NCBI GenBank assembly: GCA_019694315.1
Contig: JAIBCE010000008.1
Location: 1-57,519, forward strand
Origin: Sandaracinaceae bacterium
GTDB taxonomy: Bacteria; Myxococcota_A; Polyangia; Polyangiales; Sandaracinaceae
Reading direction: 5' to 3'
DNA length: 57,519 nt
A model generated the notes under the pieces. It had not been told where the DNA came from. It made no database searches and worked only from the letters and a program-made list of their open reading frames with translations. Position numbers and translations under genes: made by a program. Position 1 is the stretch's first letter. Each line of letters starts with the position of its first letter. Below are positions 36,161 through 44,534 of this stretch, one piece after another.

Positions 36161-37564
36161 TCACTGCGCGGGGGGATGCTGCGCGGCAGGCGCCTGACCC
36201 GCGGCGGGCCCGAGGTGACGCACGAGCGGGCGCATGCCCTCGGGGATCACGATCTGCGGGACCTGCGCCGCCGCAGCGATCGGCGCCGTGGGCGCAGCCA
36301 TCCGCACGCGTCCGAAGCGCGCGGGAACGTGGAAATCGCCCTCGAGCGGAGGCGACCAGCCGACCGCGCGCTGACCACCACCCCGTCGCGTGTCCATCAC
36401 GTAGAAATTCACACGCCACGTCGCGTCCGCCGGCGGCGCGCCCATCGCAGGCGAGCTGCCGTACTGGAAGCTCGACCACGGGATGCGGATCTCCACGGAG
36501 TAGCCCTGATCGTCGGCGTCGTCGTTGGGCGTGCCGCGCGTCGCCACGCGCGTCTCGATCTGCGCGTTCCAGTCGGCGTGGCCGATCGGCGCGGGCACGC
36601 GGCGCGTGTCGTAGAACGTGTCGAACACCTCGCCCGTGGGCGAGACCTGGAGCTCGAAGTAGTTCGCTGCGTCGCCGTCCGGATCGACCATGACCTCCAC
36701 GCAGTCCTGGCCCCAGAGGTGCGCGTCGCGCCCCGTGAGCGTGTTCTGGAGGAAGTCGTCGTTCACGTCGAAGCCGATGTAGATCGCGTCGTCGTTCCAC
36801 AGCACACGCGCGCTCGCGCTCGGCTCCGCCGCGCTGCCGTTCATCGTGTTGACGAGCGCGTTCGTGGGCGCGGCCTGGCGCCAGTCCGCCTCGTCGAGAC
36901 GACCGTCCACGGTGATCGCGGCGCTCACGCGGCGCGCGTCGAGCGACGGAATTGCCGCCTGCGGTCGCTCCGGCGCGACGATCGTCGTGGGCGTCGCCCC
37001 CGGCGCCGCCGCGGCCACCGGGATGCTCGCAGCGCGCGCACGATTGTCGCCGTCGCTCGGCCCGCTCGAGACCTGCAGGCGATGCGCCTCGTGCCAGAAG
37101 CCGTGATAGAAGATCACGCGATCCGAGCCCCAATCCGGGGCGATCGTGATGGTCTGGGGGTCGCGGATGTACTCGTTCGCGTGCCAGCGCGCGGCCTGGT
37201 AGCGCTCCCGCACGACGCCGTTGTTGTCCTGGTTCAGGCGGTCGGCGCCCGAGGCATCGGCGAGGTGCGTGAACTGCGCCCAGCCGCCGCCGAGACGTCG
37301 CTCGACGTGCCAGTACCAGGTGATCGTGAACGGCTGCCCCGGCGTGATGCTCTCGACGTCGATGTCGTAGCCGATCAGGCGCACCTTGTTCTCGAACTGG
37401 ATGTCGAGCTCGTGCTGCGGGTGCGGAGCCTCGGTGAGGATGTACTCGCGCAGCGACTCACGCTCCGTGGCGGTGAGCTCCGGCGACTCCTCCACACACG
37501 CGGGGAGCATCGCGCTCGAGCTGCCCAGGGCGAGGACCAGGAGGACTTTCAGCGCACGCTTCAT
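36161..37564 (-). CDS. Lipoprotein with CBM9-like sugar-binding domain
   Basis: A 467-residue predicted lipoprotein, signal MKRALKVLLVLALGSSSAML with lipobox MLPAC. The N-terminal half (about 25-170) is a beta domain (IGYDIDVESITPGQPFTITW YWHVERRL). The middle to C-terminal part (about 210-420) resembles family 9 carbohydrate-binding or DOMON-like domains: ITVDGRLDEADWRQA, VLWNDDAIYIGFDVND, DCVEVMVDPDGDAANYFELQ, YSVEIRIPWSSF. It ends with an Ala/Pro/Gln-rich tail. It may bind polysaccharide or a small ligand at the cell surface. Confidence 0.78.
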   Translation of the reverse strand: MKRALKVLLVLALGSSSAMLPACVEESPELTATERESLREYILTEAPHPQHELDIQFENKVRLIGYDIDVESITPGQPFTITWYWHVERRLGGGWAQFTHLADASGADRLNQDNNGVVRERYQAARWHANEYIRDPQTITIAPDWGSDRVIFYHGFWHEAHRLQVSSGPSDGDNRARAASIPVAAAAPGATPTTIVAPERPQAAIPSLDARRVSAAITVDGRLDEADWRQAAPTNALVNTMNGSAAEPSASARVLWNDDAIYIGFDVNDDFLQNTLTGRDAHLWGQDCVEVMVDPDGDAANYFELQVSPTGEVFDTFYDTRRVPAPIGHADWNAQIETRVATRGTPNDDADDQGYSVEIRIPWSSFQYGSSPAMGAPPADATWRVNFYVMDTRRGGGQRAVGWSPPLEGDFHVPARFGRVRMAAPTAPIAAAAQVPQIVIPEGMRPLVRHLGPAAGQAPAAQHPPAQ

Positions 37565-37644
37565 GGTTCGAGCTCCACTCGTTCTCGTGTTCGACGCGGG
37601 GCGAGCTCGCCCCAGGAAATCTCCGCGGAGGCCCGCGGGGCTCG

Positions 37645-39411
37645 TCAGCGACGCGACTTCTTGCGCGCCTTCTTCTCTTGCTTGCGCTGCTGCTTCTTCT
37701 TGTCCTTCTCGGACTGCTTGAGCGCGGCGCGCTGCGGAGGGCCACCCATGCCGCCCATCATGCCGGGCGGAAGGCCCATGCCGGGTGGAAGACCCATGCC
37801 GGGTGGAAGACCCATGCCGGGCGGAAGGCCCATGCCGGGCGGAAGGCCCATGCCCGGGGGAAGGCCCATGCCTGGCGGAAGCCCGCCACCGCGCTGGAGC
37901 ATCTTCGCGAGCTCCGCCATGTTGGGCTTTCCATCCTTGCCACCGCCGGCGACCGCCGCCTCGAGCAGCTGGTCGGCGAGCGTCGACATCATCGGGTTCG
38001 TCTCGAGGCCCGTGGTGCGCACCGCATCCTGCAGGCGACGCGCGCCCGCGAGCTGCTTGAGCCCCGGGATCTTCGAGAGCAGGCCAGCCTGCTGCCCGAT
38101 GTCTCCCATCATCTGCTTCATGAACGCGAAGCGCTGGAGCAGATCGACGATGTCCTTGTCCTCGCGGCCCGAGCCCCTGGCCACACGCGTGATGCGCGTG
38201 GGCTCCTTGAGGAACACGTCGGGATCGAGGCGCTCGCGCTTCGTCATCGAGCTGACGATCGCCTCGGCTCGCTTGAGCTCCTTCTCGTCGACCTGGAAGC
38301 CCTCGGGCACGCTGTCGGCGAAGAACGGGAGCTTCTCGAAGATCTGCTGGAGCGGTCCCATCGACTGCAGCATGCGCAGCTGCTCGAGGAAGTCCTGCAG
38401 CGTGAACTGGCCCTTGAGCATGCGGGCCGCGTCTTTTTCTGCCTTCTTCTCGTCGAGGACCCCCTCGAAGTCCTTCATCAGGCCGACGATGTCGCCGAAC
38501 CCGAGGATGCGGCTCGCCATGCCCTCGGGACGGAACTCCTCGAGCTTGTCGAGGCCCTCGCCCGTGCCGACGAACTTGAGCGGTGCGCCGGTGACCTCGC
38601 GGATCGAGAGCGCCGCGCCGCCGCGCGCATCGCCGTCGAGCTTGGTCATCACGACGCCCGAGAGGCTCAGGCGCTGGTGGAACGCCGCCGCGGTCTTCAC
38701 CGCGTCCTGGCCGATCATGGCGTCGACCACCATGAAGACGTTCTGCGCGCCCGTGGAGCTCTTGATCTCCGAGAGCTCCTGCATGAGCGGCTCGTCGATC
38801 GCGAGGCGGCCCGCGGTGTCGAAGATCACCGTGTCGCGCTTCAGGCGCTTGGCCTCGGCGAGCCCCTTCTGACAGATGTCGACGGGGTTGCCGCGCGGGA
38901 TCGCGAAGACGGGGATCGACAGGCGCTCGCCGAGCACCTGGAGCTGCTCGATCGCGCCCGGCCGCTGCACGTCGGCGGCGACGAGGAGCACCTTGCGGCC
39001 CTGCGTCTCGAGCAACCGCGCGAGCTTGCCGCTCGTCGTCGTCTTACCCGAGCCCTGGAGGCCGACCATCATGATGACGGTGGGCTGTGGCTTGGGCGCG
39101 AAGGCCACGACGGGACCCTCGCTCGCCATCATGGCGACGAGCTCGTCCTGACACGCCTTGATGAAGCGCTCGGCCGGGCCGACCTTGATCTTCTTGCCCT
39201 TGGCCTCGACCTCGTTCTGGATCGTCTCACCGACGATCTGCGACTTCACTCGCTCGAGGAAGCGCTTGACGACGCCGAGCTCGACGTCGGCTTCGAGGAG
39301 CGACAGGCGGACGTCGCGTAGCGCCGGATCGAGGTTGGCCTCGTCCAGCTCGGTGACGCCCATGAGGCGGTTCCGCGCGGCGCGGAAGCCCTTGGAGAGG
39401 GTCTCGAACAT
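37645..39411 (-). CDS. ffh: Signal recognition particle protein Ffh with repeat tail
   Basis: A 588-residue SRP54-type GTPase that delivers nascent membrane proteins to FtsY and the translocon. The N domain (MFETLSKGFRAARNRLMG) precedes the G domain with P-loop GLQGSGKTT, DTAGRL, TKLDGDARGG and GTGE. The Met-rich M domain follows (about 325-500: GQFTLQDFLEQLRMLQSMGP, RFAFMKQMMGDIGQQAG). It is over 100 residues longer than typical Ffh. The excess is a (LPPGMG)7 tract, then a Lys/Arg-rich end (KQSEKDKKKQQRKQEKKARK). The ATG at 39411 starts the conserved N-domain helix; the upstream in-frame extension is rejected. Confidence 0.95.
   Translation of the reverse strand: MFETLSKGFRAARNRLMGVTELDEANLDPALRDVRLSLLEADVELGVVKRFLERVKSQIVGETIQNEVEAKGKKIKVGPAERFIKACQDELVAMMASEGPVVAFAPKPQPTVIMMVGLQGSGKTTTSGKLARLLETQGRKVLLVAADVQRPGAIEQLQVLGERLSIPVFAIPRGNPVDICQKGLAEAKRLKRDTVIFDTAGRLAIDEPLMQELSEIKSSTGAQNVFMVVDAMIGQDAVKTAAAFHQRLSLSGVVMTKLDGDARGGAALSIREVTGAPLKFVGTGEGLDKLEEFRPEGMASRILGFGDIVGLMKDFEGVLDEKKAEKDAARMLKGQFTLQDFLEQLRMLQSMGPLQQIFEKLPFFADSVPEGFQVDEKELKRAEAIVSSMTKRERLDPDVFLKEPTRITRVARGSGREDKDIVDLLQRFAFMKQMMGDIGQQAGLLSKIPGLKQLAGARRLQDAVRTTGLETNPMMSTLADQLLEAAVAGGGKDGKPNMAELAKMLQRGGGLPPGMGLPPGMGLPPGMGLPPGMGLPPGMGLPPGMGLPPGMMGGMGGPPQRAALKQSEKDKKKQQRKQEKKARKKSRR
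37766..37889 (-). repeat. 18-bp in-frame repeats (LPPGMG)7 in ffh
   Basis: About seven 18-bp units (plus strand GGAAGGCCCATGCCGGGC and close variants with GGAAGACCCATGCCG), encoding L-P-P-G-M-G. Copies alternate between two near-identical sequence types. Confidence 0.85.
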
Positions 39412-39677
39412 CGGTAGGGTCGCCGGGGTAGCACGCGCCGGAACGCCCGGGCAACTGGCCATCTTCCGAGCGTCTGGCGGTCGCCGCGTGGAGGTCCCGC
39501 GAACGCTCGTAGGGCGGTGGCCCTCGGACGATCGGTCACAGGAGACGCACGCATGGATGGTCGCGAGGATGAGCTCGTCGTGACGATCGTCTTCAGGCAG
39601 CCGCTCCGGCCGCCGGCATCCTCATCTCTCGCGCGGGGGGAGCGCAGACCGGCCTCCCGATCGCCGCCCTGGAGCCT

Positions 39678-39728
39678 CGGGTTGCGGGGAGCGCGGTGTC
39701 TCGGCGGGGCCTCGCCCGCAAGAACCCG
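39678..39728 (+). promoter_or_regulatory. Candidate antiterminator stem of the nuo leader
   Basis: CGGGTT-GCGGG (39678-39688) can pair with CCCGC-AAG-AACCCG (39715-39728): 11 base pairs with an AAG bulge and a 26-nt loop. The distal arm includes the whole 5' arm of the terminator hairpin that follows, so the two structures exclude each other. Confidence 0.35.
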
Positions 39729-39745
39729 CACAGAACGGGTTTTTT
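39720..39745 (+). terminator. Intrinsic-terminator-like hairpin upstream of nuoA
   Basis: AACCCG (39723-39728), loop CACAGAA, CGGGTT (39736-39741), ending in a run of six T (39740-39745). The stem extends to about 9 bp if AAG/TTT pairs are counted. T-runs are rare in this DNA. It faces the nuo operon, about 150 nt before nuoA, with no plus-strand gene ending nearby. Confidence 0.5.
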
Positions 39746-39896
39746 CGCGCCGGCGTCCCCGTGAGCGGTCGCGTGTCCGCACGCACATGTGACCTTTCTC
39801 GCAGGTTTCGCGGCCGGGGCGAGTAGGGGGTTCGCAAGCGCGGCAAGAGCTGGCGGCCCTCGAGCTTGTCAGGGTCGCCGAGCGGAAGGTACGCGC

Positions 39897-40256
39897 ATGA
39901 CAGAGAGCTACGCAGCACTGGGGTTTCTCCTCGGTGCCTTCTTGATGGCCGGCGGCATGCTGGCGGGCGCTGCCCTCCTGCGTGTGCGGGCCACCAAGAA
40001 GTCGCCGCTCAAAGACACCACGTACGAGTGTGGCGAGGAGCCCGTCGGTGCGGCGTGGATGCAGTTCCACGCTCGCTACTACCTCGTGGCCCTCGTCTTC
40101 GTGCTCTTCGATGTCGAGGCCGTGTTCCTCTTCCCGTGGGCCATCGAGGTGCACGAGCTCGGACGCGCGGGGCTCATCGCCATCGTGAGCTTCGTGGCGG
40201 TGCTGATGCTCGGTTGGGCCTACGGGGTCCGGAAGGACGCGCTGCGATGGGAGTAG
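39897..40256 (+). CDS. nuoA: NADH-quinone oxidoreductase subunit A
   Basis: A 119-residue membrane subunit of complex I with three TM helices. Signatures: [20 protein letters not shown] (the TM1-2 loop), [26 protein letters not shown] and a final helix ending [21 protein letters not shown] ribosome site sits 6-7 nt upstream of the ATG. First gene of the operon; its stop overlaps the nuoBC start by 10 nt. Confidence 0.95.
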   Translation: MTESYAALGFLLGAFLMAGGMLAGAALLRVRATKKSPLKDTTYECGEEPVGAAWMQFHARYYLVALVFVLFDVEAVFLFPWAIEVHELGRAGLIAIVSFVAVLMLGWAYGVRKDALRWE

Positions 40257-41497
40257 ACAAGCCCCGCACCTCGCTCCCCCTCTTCGACGAGGGCGGTCGC
40301 AGCTACGAGCACCCGCTCTACGACAAGCTCCTCTCGATGCCGGGCCTCTCGGTCGGCGTCGCGCCGCTCGATCGCCTGCTCACGTGGGGCCTCACGAATT
40401 CGCTGTGGGTCTTTCCCATGGCCACGAGCTGCTGCGGCATCGAGCTCATGGCCGCGGCCGCGAGCCGCGTCGACCTCGATCGCATGGGCACGTTCTATCG
40501 AGGCACGCCGCGGCAGGGCGACGTGATGGTCGTCGCGGGCACGATCACCGTGAAGATGGCGCCGCGGGTGAAGCGCCTCTGGGAGCAGATGCCCGAGCCG
40601 AAGTGGGCGATCGCGATGGGCTCGTGCGCGATCTCGGGCGACTTCTATCGAGACCTCTATCCCGTGGTGCCGGGCATCGACACGTTCCTGCCCGTCGATG
40701 TCTACATCCCCGGCTGTCCGCCCAACCCCGAGTCGCTCATGGCGGGCTTGCTCGAGCTCGCCGCGAAGATCCGCTCCGAGCAGGGCAAGCCGCTCACCGC
40801 CCCCGTCCAGAAGACCGGCGGTCTCGTCGCGACCAAGCCCAGCATCGCGCGCATCGGTGACCCCGAGCGTGATCCCTCGCTCTCCGATCAGCAGATGGAG
40901 GCTGCGTCGCGCGCCGCCGAGTCGCCCGTCGCGCGCCCTGCCGAGGAGCTCGAGATGCCGCCCGTCCCGGAGACGGCGCCGGGCACGGTGGCCGCGCCGC
41001 CCACGTTCGCCCCCGAGCTCGTCGAGCTCTTCCAGGCGCACGGCGTCGTCGACTTCCCCAAGGACGCGCCGCCCGTGGTGCCGCTCGCGCGACACGTCGC
41101 GCTCGCACGCGCGCTCGTCGAGCGCGGCTACAAGCAGCTCGTGTACGTGGTGGCGAGCCACTGGCTCGCAGGCAAGGGCCGCTCGGGCAACGTCGCGGGT
41201 GGACCGGAGCACCACGAGGTCGCCTACGGCCTGCGCACGGTGGGCCCCAAGCGCGGCGCCGAGGGCGGCTCGAAGCTCGCGTGGTGGAGCGTGCGTGTGG
41301 AGGCGGGAGGCGCCGCCCCCACGCTGGCGCACGTGATCGCGGGCGCGGACTGGCAAGAGCGCGAGCAGTGGGATTTGGTGGGCGTGCGCTTCTCCGGCCA
41401 CCCCGATCTGCGTCGCTTGATGATGCCCGACGACTGGTCGGGCCACCCGCTGCGCAAGGACTATCCCGCCGACGCGCACACCGCGCCCTGGAGGTGA
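40247..41497 (+). CDS. nuoBC: NuoB-NuoC fusion, complex I peripheral-arm subunit
   Basis: A 416-residue fusion of two usually separate complex I subunits. NuoB (about 1-180) carries the N2 cluster ligands C62, C63 ([10 protein letters not shown]), C127 (GSCAISG) and C157 (PGCPPNPE). A ~65-residue polar linker ([29 protein letters not shown]) leads to NuoC (about 245-416), which ends in the family signature [37 protein letters not shown]. NuoC's N-terminal part appears complete. NuoCD fusions are well known in enterobacteria; a NuoB-NuoC fusion with separate NuoD is unusual. There is no stop or frameshift between the halves. The ATG overlaps the nuoA end. Confidence 0.94.
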   Translation: MGVDKPRTSLPLFDEGGRSYEHPLYDKLLSMPGLSVGVAPLDRLLTWGLTNSLWVFPMATSCCGIELMAAAASRVDLDRMGTFYRGTPRQGDVMVVAGTITVKMAPRVKRLWEQMPEPKWAIAMGSCAISGDFYRDLYPVVPGIDTFLPVDVYIPGCPPNPESLMAGLLELAAKIRSEQGKPLTAPVQKTGGLVATKPSIARIGDPERDPSLSDQQMEAASRAAESPVARPAEELEMPPVPETAPGTVAAPPTFAPELVELFQAHGVVDFPKDAPPVVPLARHVALARALVERGYKQLVYVVASHWLAGKGRSGNVAGGPEHHEVAYGLRTVGPKRGAEGGSKLAWWSVRVEAGGAAPTLAHVIAGADWQEREQWDLVGVRFSGHPDLRRLMMPDDWSGHPLRKDYPADAHTAPWR

Positions 41498-41500
41498 GCC

Positions 41501-42691
41501 GTGGAAGTCGCGCTGCGCAAGATCCAACGGCCGGACCCCTACCTCGACATCGCCGACGTCGAGGCCGACGCGGAGCTCATGCTGCTCCACCTCGGGCCCC
41601 AGCACCCGTCGACGCACGGCGTGTTCCGCATCGATCTCTACCTCGACGGCGAGATCATCGTGAAGGCGGTGCCGTTTCCTGGGTACCTCCACCGCGGCGT
41701 CGAGAAGCTCTGTGAGCGCCTCACGTTCGTGCAGCAGACGCCCGTCGTCGACAAGCACGACTACGTCGCGCCGATGACGAGCGAGCAGGCCATCAACATG
41801 GCCTTCGAGGCGCTGCTCAAGGTCGAGGTGCCCCGGCGTGCGCGCTACCTGCGCTCGATCTTCGCGGAGATGCAGCGCATCGCCTCGCACCTCCTCTGGC
41901 TCGGCACCTTCACGCTCGATCTCGGCGGCGCGATGGGCGGCGGCACGACGCTCTTCATGCACTGCTTCCGCGAGCGCGAGACGATCCTCGATCTCTTCGA
42001 AGAGGTCACCGGCGCGCGCTTCCACTACAACACGCACACGATCGGGGGCAATCGCCACGATCTCACGGCGGGGTGGGCCGCGAAGGTGAAGAGCGCGATG
42101 GATCTCATCGAGTCGCGCCTCTCCGAGTACGTGAGCATGTCGTACGAGAACCGCATCTTCCGGCAGCGGACGAGCGGCGTGGGCGTGCTCGACGGAGCGC
42201 TGGCGCTCGAGCTCGGCGTGAGCGGCCCGATCCTCCGCGCGAGCGGCGTGGATCACGACCTCCGACGCGACGCTCCTTTCCACGCCTACGACGAGGTCGA
42301 GGTGAAGGTCGCGACGGCGACGGAGGGCGACTGCCTGGCACGAACGAAGGTGCGCGTGGAGGAGCTCCGCGAGAGCATTCGCCTCGTCCGCCTCTTCCTC
42401 GACGGGCTGCCCGAGGGGCCCATCAACGGTGGCAAGCCCATCAAGCTCGCCGGCCAGTACAAGGTCAACACGGGGCAGGTCTACGTGGGCATCGAGACGC
42501 CGCGCGGTGAGCTCGGCACCTACGTGATCGCGGGCGGAGAAGGCGGCGCGAGCCCCTATCGCCTCAAATTCCGCGCACCGAGCCTGCACGCGCTCTCGAC
42601 GCTGCCCTACGTGCTGCCCGGCGCGACGCTCTCGGACTGCGTCGCGATCCTCGGCTCGCTCGACCCGATCATGGGGGAGGTGGACCGATGA
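41501..42691 (+). CDS. nuoD: NADH-quinone oxidoreductase subunit D
   Basis: A 396-residue 49-kDa-type subunit forming the quinone-reducing site with NuoB. Signatures: LHLGPQHPSTHGVFRIDLYL, PFPGYLHRGVEKLCE, KHDYVAPMTSEQAINMAFE, YENRIFRQRTSGVGVL and the C-terminal GSLDPIMGEVDR. The catalytic HPSTHG loop is intact. GTG start with GAGGTGAG just upstream, 3 nt after nuoBC. The stop overlaps the nuoH ATG (ATGA). Confidence 0.95.
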   Translation: MEVALRKIQRPDPYLDIADVEADAELMLLHLGPQHPSTHGVFRIDLYLDGEIIVKAVPFPGYLHRGVEKLCERLTFVQQTPVVDKHDYVAPMTSEQAINMAFEALLKVEVPRRARYLRSIFAEMQRIASHLLWLGTFTLDLGGAMGGGTTLFMHCFRERETILDLFEEVTGARFHYNTHTIGGNRHDLTAGWAAKVKSAMDLIESRLSEYVSMSYENRIFRQRTSGVGVLDGALALELGVSGPILRASGVDHDLRRDAPFHAYDEVEVKVATATEGDCLARTKVRVEELRESIRLVRLFLDGLPEGPINGGKPIKLAGQYKVNTGQVYVGIETPRGELGTYVIAGGEGGASPYRLKFRAPSLHALSTLPYVLPGATLSDCVAILGSLDPIMGEVDR

Positions 42692-43680
42692 GCGCCCTCC
42701 TGCGCGGCTTCGTCTACGGCCTCCTCGTGGTGAACGCGGTGCTCCTGACGAGCGCGGTCAACATCTGGTTCGAGCGGAAATTCTCGGCCCGCATGCAGTC
42801 GCGCGTGGGGCCGACCCGCGTGGGACCGCTCGGCCTGCTCCAGCCCTTCGCCGACGTCGCCAAGCTCATGTCCAAGGAGGACACGGTGCCCGCAAGCGGC
42901 AACCGCGTGCTCTTCACGGCCGCGCCGCTGCTCGCCACGGTGTGCGCGCTCGCGGCTGCGGCTGTGGTGCCGTTCACGCCCGACGTGGTCGCGGCGGACC
43001 TCGACGTGGGCGTGCTGTGGGTGCTCGCGGTGGGCAGCATCACCACGATCGCGATCTTCATGGCGGGCTGGGCGAGCAACAACAAGTTCGCGTTGCTCGG
43101 CGGCATGCGCTCGATCGCGCAGGCGGTCTCGTACGAGGTGCCGCTCGTGCTCTCTGCGATGGTCCCGGTGGTGCTGTCGGGCACCATGAGCCTGAGCGGC
43201 ATCGTCACCTGGCAGTCCGAGCACCTCTGGATCGCCGCGTGGCCCCTGATCCCGGGCCTTCCGGCGTTCGTCATCTTCTTCCTCGCGATGACGGCGGAGG
43301 CCAACCGCATCCCGTTCGACATCCCCGAGGCCGAGAGCGAGCTCGTGGCCGGCGTCACCACCGAGTACTCGGGCATGAAGTTCGCGCTCTTCTACGTGGG
43401 CGAGTACGCGCACACGCTGGTCGGCTCGGCCATCGCGTCGGCCCTCTTCTTGGGCGGCTGGAGCGGGCCGATGGCGGCGACGATGCCCTGGCTCGGCCTC
43501 GTCTACATGGTGGTGAAGACCCTCTTCCTCTTCTTCATGATCACGTGGGTCCGCTGGTCGCTCGTGCGCTTCCGCTCCGATCAGCTGCTCGCGATCTGCT
43601 GGAAGTGGCTCGTCCCGATCTCCGTGGGGCTCGTGCTCGTGGCGGCGCTCTGGGTCGAGCTCGTGCCGGGAGTGCACTGA
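42688..43680 (+). CDS. nuoH: NADH-quinone oxidoreductase subunit H
   Basis: A 330-residue membrane subunit (about eight TM helices) joining the peripheral arm to the proton-pumping arm. Signatures: FERKFSARMQSRVGPTRVGP, GLLQPFADVAKLMSKED, RSIAQAVSYEVPL, AEANRIPFDIPEAESELVAG and TEYSGMKFALFYVGEYAH. Glutamates of the E-channel are in place. It overlaps nuoD by 4 nt and nuoI by 1 nt (TGATG). Confidence 0.95.
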   Translation: MSALLRGFVYGLLVVNAVLLTSAVNIWFERKFSARMQSRVGPTRVGPLGLLQPFADVAKLMSKEDTVPASGNRVLFTAAPLLATVCALAAAAVVPFTPDVVAADLDVGVLWVLAVGSITTIAIFMAGWASNNKFALLGGMRSIAQAVSYEVPLVLSAMVPVVLSGTMSLSGIVTWQSEHLWIAAWPLIPGLPAFVIFFLAMTAEANRIPFDIPEAESELVAGVTTEYSGMKFALFYVGEYAHTLVGSAIASALFLGGWSGPMAATMPWLGLVYMVVKTLFLFFMITWVRWSLVRFRSDQLLAICWKWLVPISVGLVLVAALWVELVPGVH

Positions 43681-44534
43681 TGAAACACTTCCTCGACGCG
43701 TTCCGCGCGCTCCGCACGACGATCGGTGTCGCCGCGCGCAAGCCCATCACGGTGGAGTACCCCGAGGTCGAGCGCCCGCGCCTCGAGCGCTATCGCACGA
43801 CGAGCTTCGCGCTGCTCCACAACGAGCACGGGGAGGAGGCCTGCATCGGCTGCCTCCAGTGCGAGCGCATCTGCCCCTCGCAGGTGATCACGATCAAGCA
43901 GGGCCCCAAGCGCGAGTCGGCGGTGACCGGCAAGAAGCGCGGCTGGATCGAGGACTTCACCCTCGACACGACGGCCTGCATCTTCTGCGAGCTCTGCGTG
44001 CAGGTCTGCCCCGAGGACGCGATCGCGATGGCGAGTGTGAGCGCAGGGCCCACGCGGACGCGCGAGGACCTCGTCCTCACGATGCAGAAGCTCTACGACA
44101 ACGAGAAGGGCGTGAAGCTCGCGTGGGGCATCGGCTCGAAGCTGATGGCGATGCAGGAAGACCCCACGAAGGAGAAGAAGGTCGCCAAGCCCGCCGCTGC
44201 TGCCGATGGCGCGCCGAAGGCCGCAGCCCCCGCCAAGGCAGCGCCCGCCAAGGCGGAGGAAGCGAAGGCGGAGGCGCCGAAGGCCGACGCACCGAAGGCC
44301 GAGGGGCCGAAGGTCGACGCGCCGAAGGCGGAGGCGCCGAAGGCGGAGGCGCCGAAGGCGGAGGCGCCGAAGGCGGAGGCACCGAAGGCGGAGGCACCGA
44401 AGGCCGAGGCGCCGAAGGCCGAGGGGCCGAAGGTCGAAGCGCCCAAGGTCGAGGCACCGAAGGCCGAAGAGCCCAAGGCCGAGGCGCCGAAGCTCGAGCC
44501 TTCGGAGTCTTCGCCGGGCGAGGTGAAGCCATGA
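43680..44534 (+). CDS. nuoI: NADH-quinone oxidoreductase subunit I with long repeat tail
   Basis: A 284-residue iron-sulfur subunit. Two [4Fe-4S] motifs: C55-I-G-C58-L-Q-C61...C65P and C100-I-F-C103-E-L-C106...C110P (clusters N6a and N6b). The family core ends near residue 160. The following ~120 residues are a low-complexity (A-P-K-A-E)n tail encoded by 15-bp repeats, not part of any NuoI fold I know. In complex I without NuoEFG this subunit is the natural electron entry, so a charged tail may matter for donor docking. That is inference. Confidence 0.94.
   Translation: MKHFLDAFRALRTTIGVAARKPITVEYPEVERPRLERYRTTSFALLHNEHGEEACIGCLQCERICPSQVITIKQGPKRESAVTGKKRGWIEDFTLDTTACIFCELCVQVCPEDAIAMASVSAGPTRTREDLVLTMQKLYDNEKGVKLAWGIGSKLMAMQEDPTKEKKVAKPAAAADGAPKAAAPAKAAPAKAEEAKAEAPKADAPKAEGPKVDAPKAEAPKAEAPKAEAPKAEAPKAEAPKAEAPKAEGPKVEAPKVEAPKAEEPKAEAPKLEPSESSPGEVKP
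44262..44505 (+). repeat. 15-bp in-frame repeats (APKAE)n in nuoI
   Basis: About sixteen 15-bp units, GCGCCGAAGGCGGAG and variants (GCACCGAAGGCCGAG, GGGCCGAAGGTCGAC), encode A-P-K-A-E/D. The central run of GCGCCGAAGGCGGAG units is nearly perfect. Confidence 0.85.

Larger units (their letters stand above)
39412..39896. other. 485-nt region between ffh and nuoA holding a candidate attenuator
   Basis: No gene is supported here. It must contain the ffh promoter (minus strand) and the nuo promoter (plus strand), neither of which I can place with certainty. It also holds two mutually exclusive hairpins at 39678-39728 and 39720-39745, annotated separately. Confidence 0.5.

Noticed and set aside
39517..39792. 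Plus-strand open frame before nuoA
   Set aside because: It runs straight through the terminator-like hairpin, has poor composition and no family; a leader RNA fits better.
44206..44526. Arg-only plus-strand frame over the nuoI tail
   Set aside because: An out-of-frame reading of the (APKAE)n repeat; no independent coding signal.
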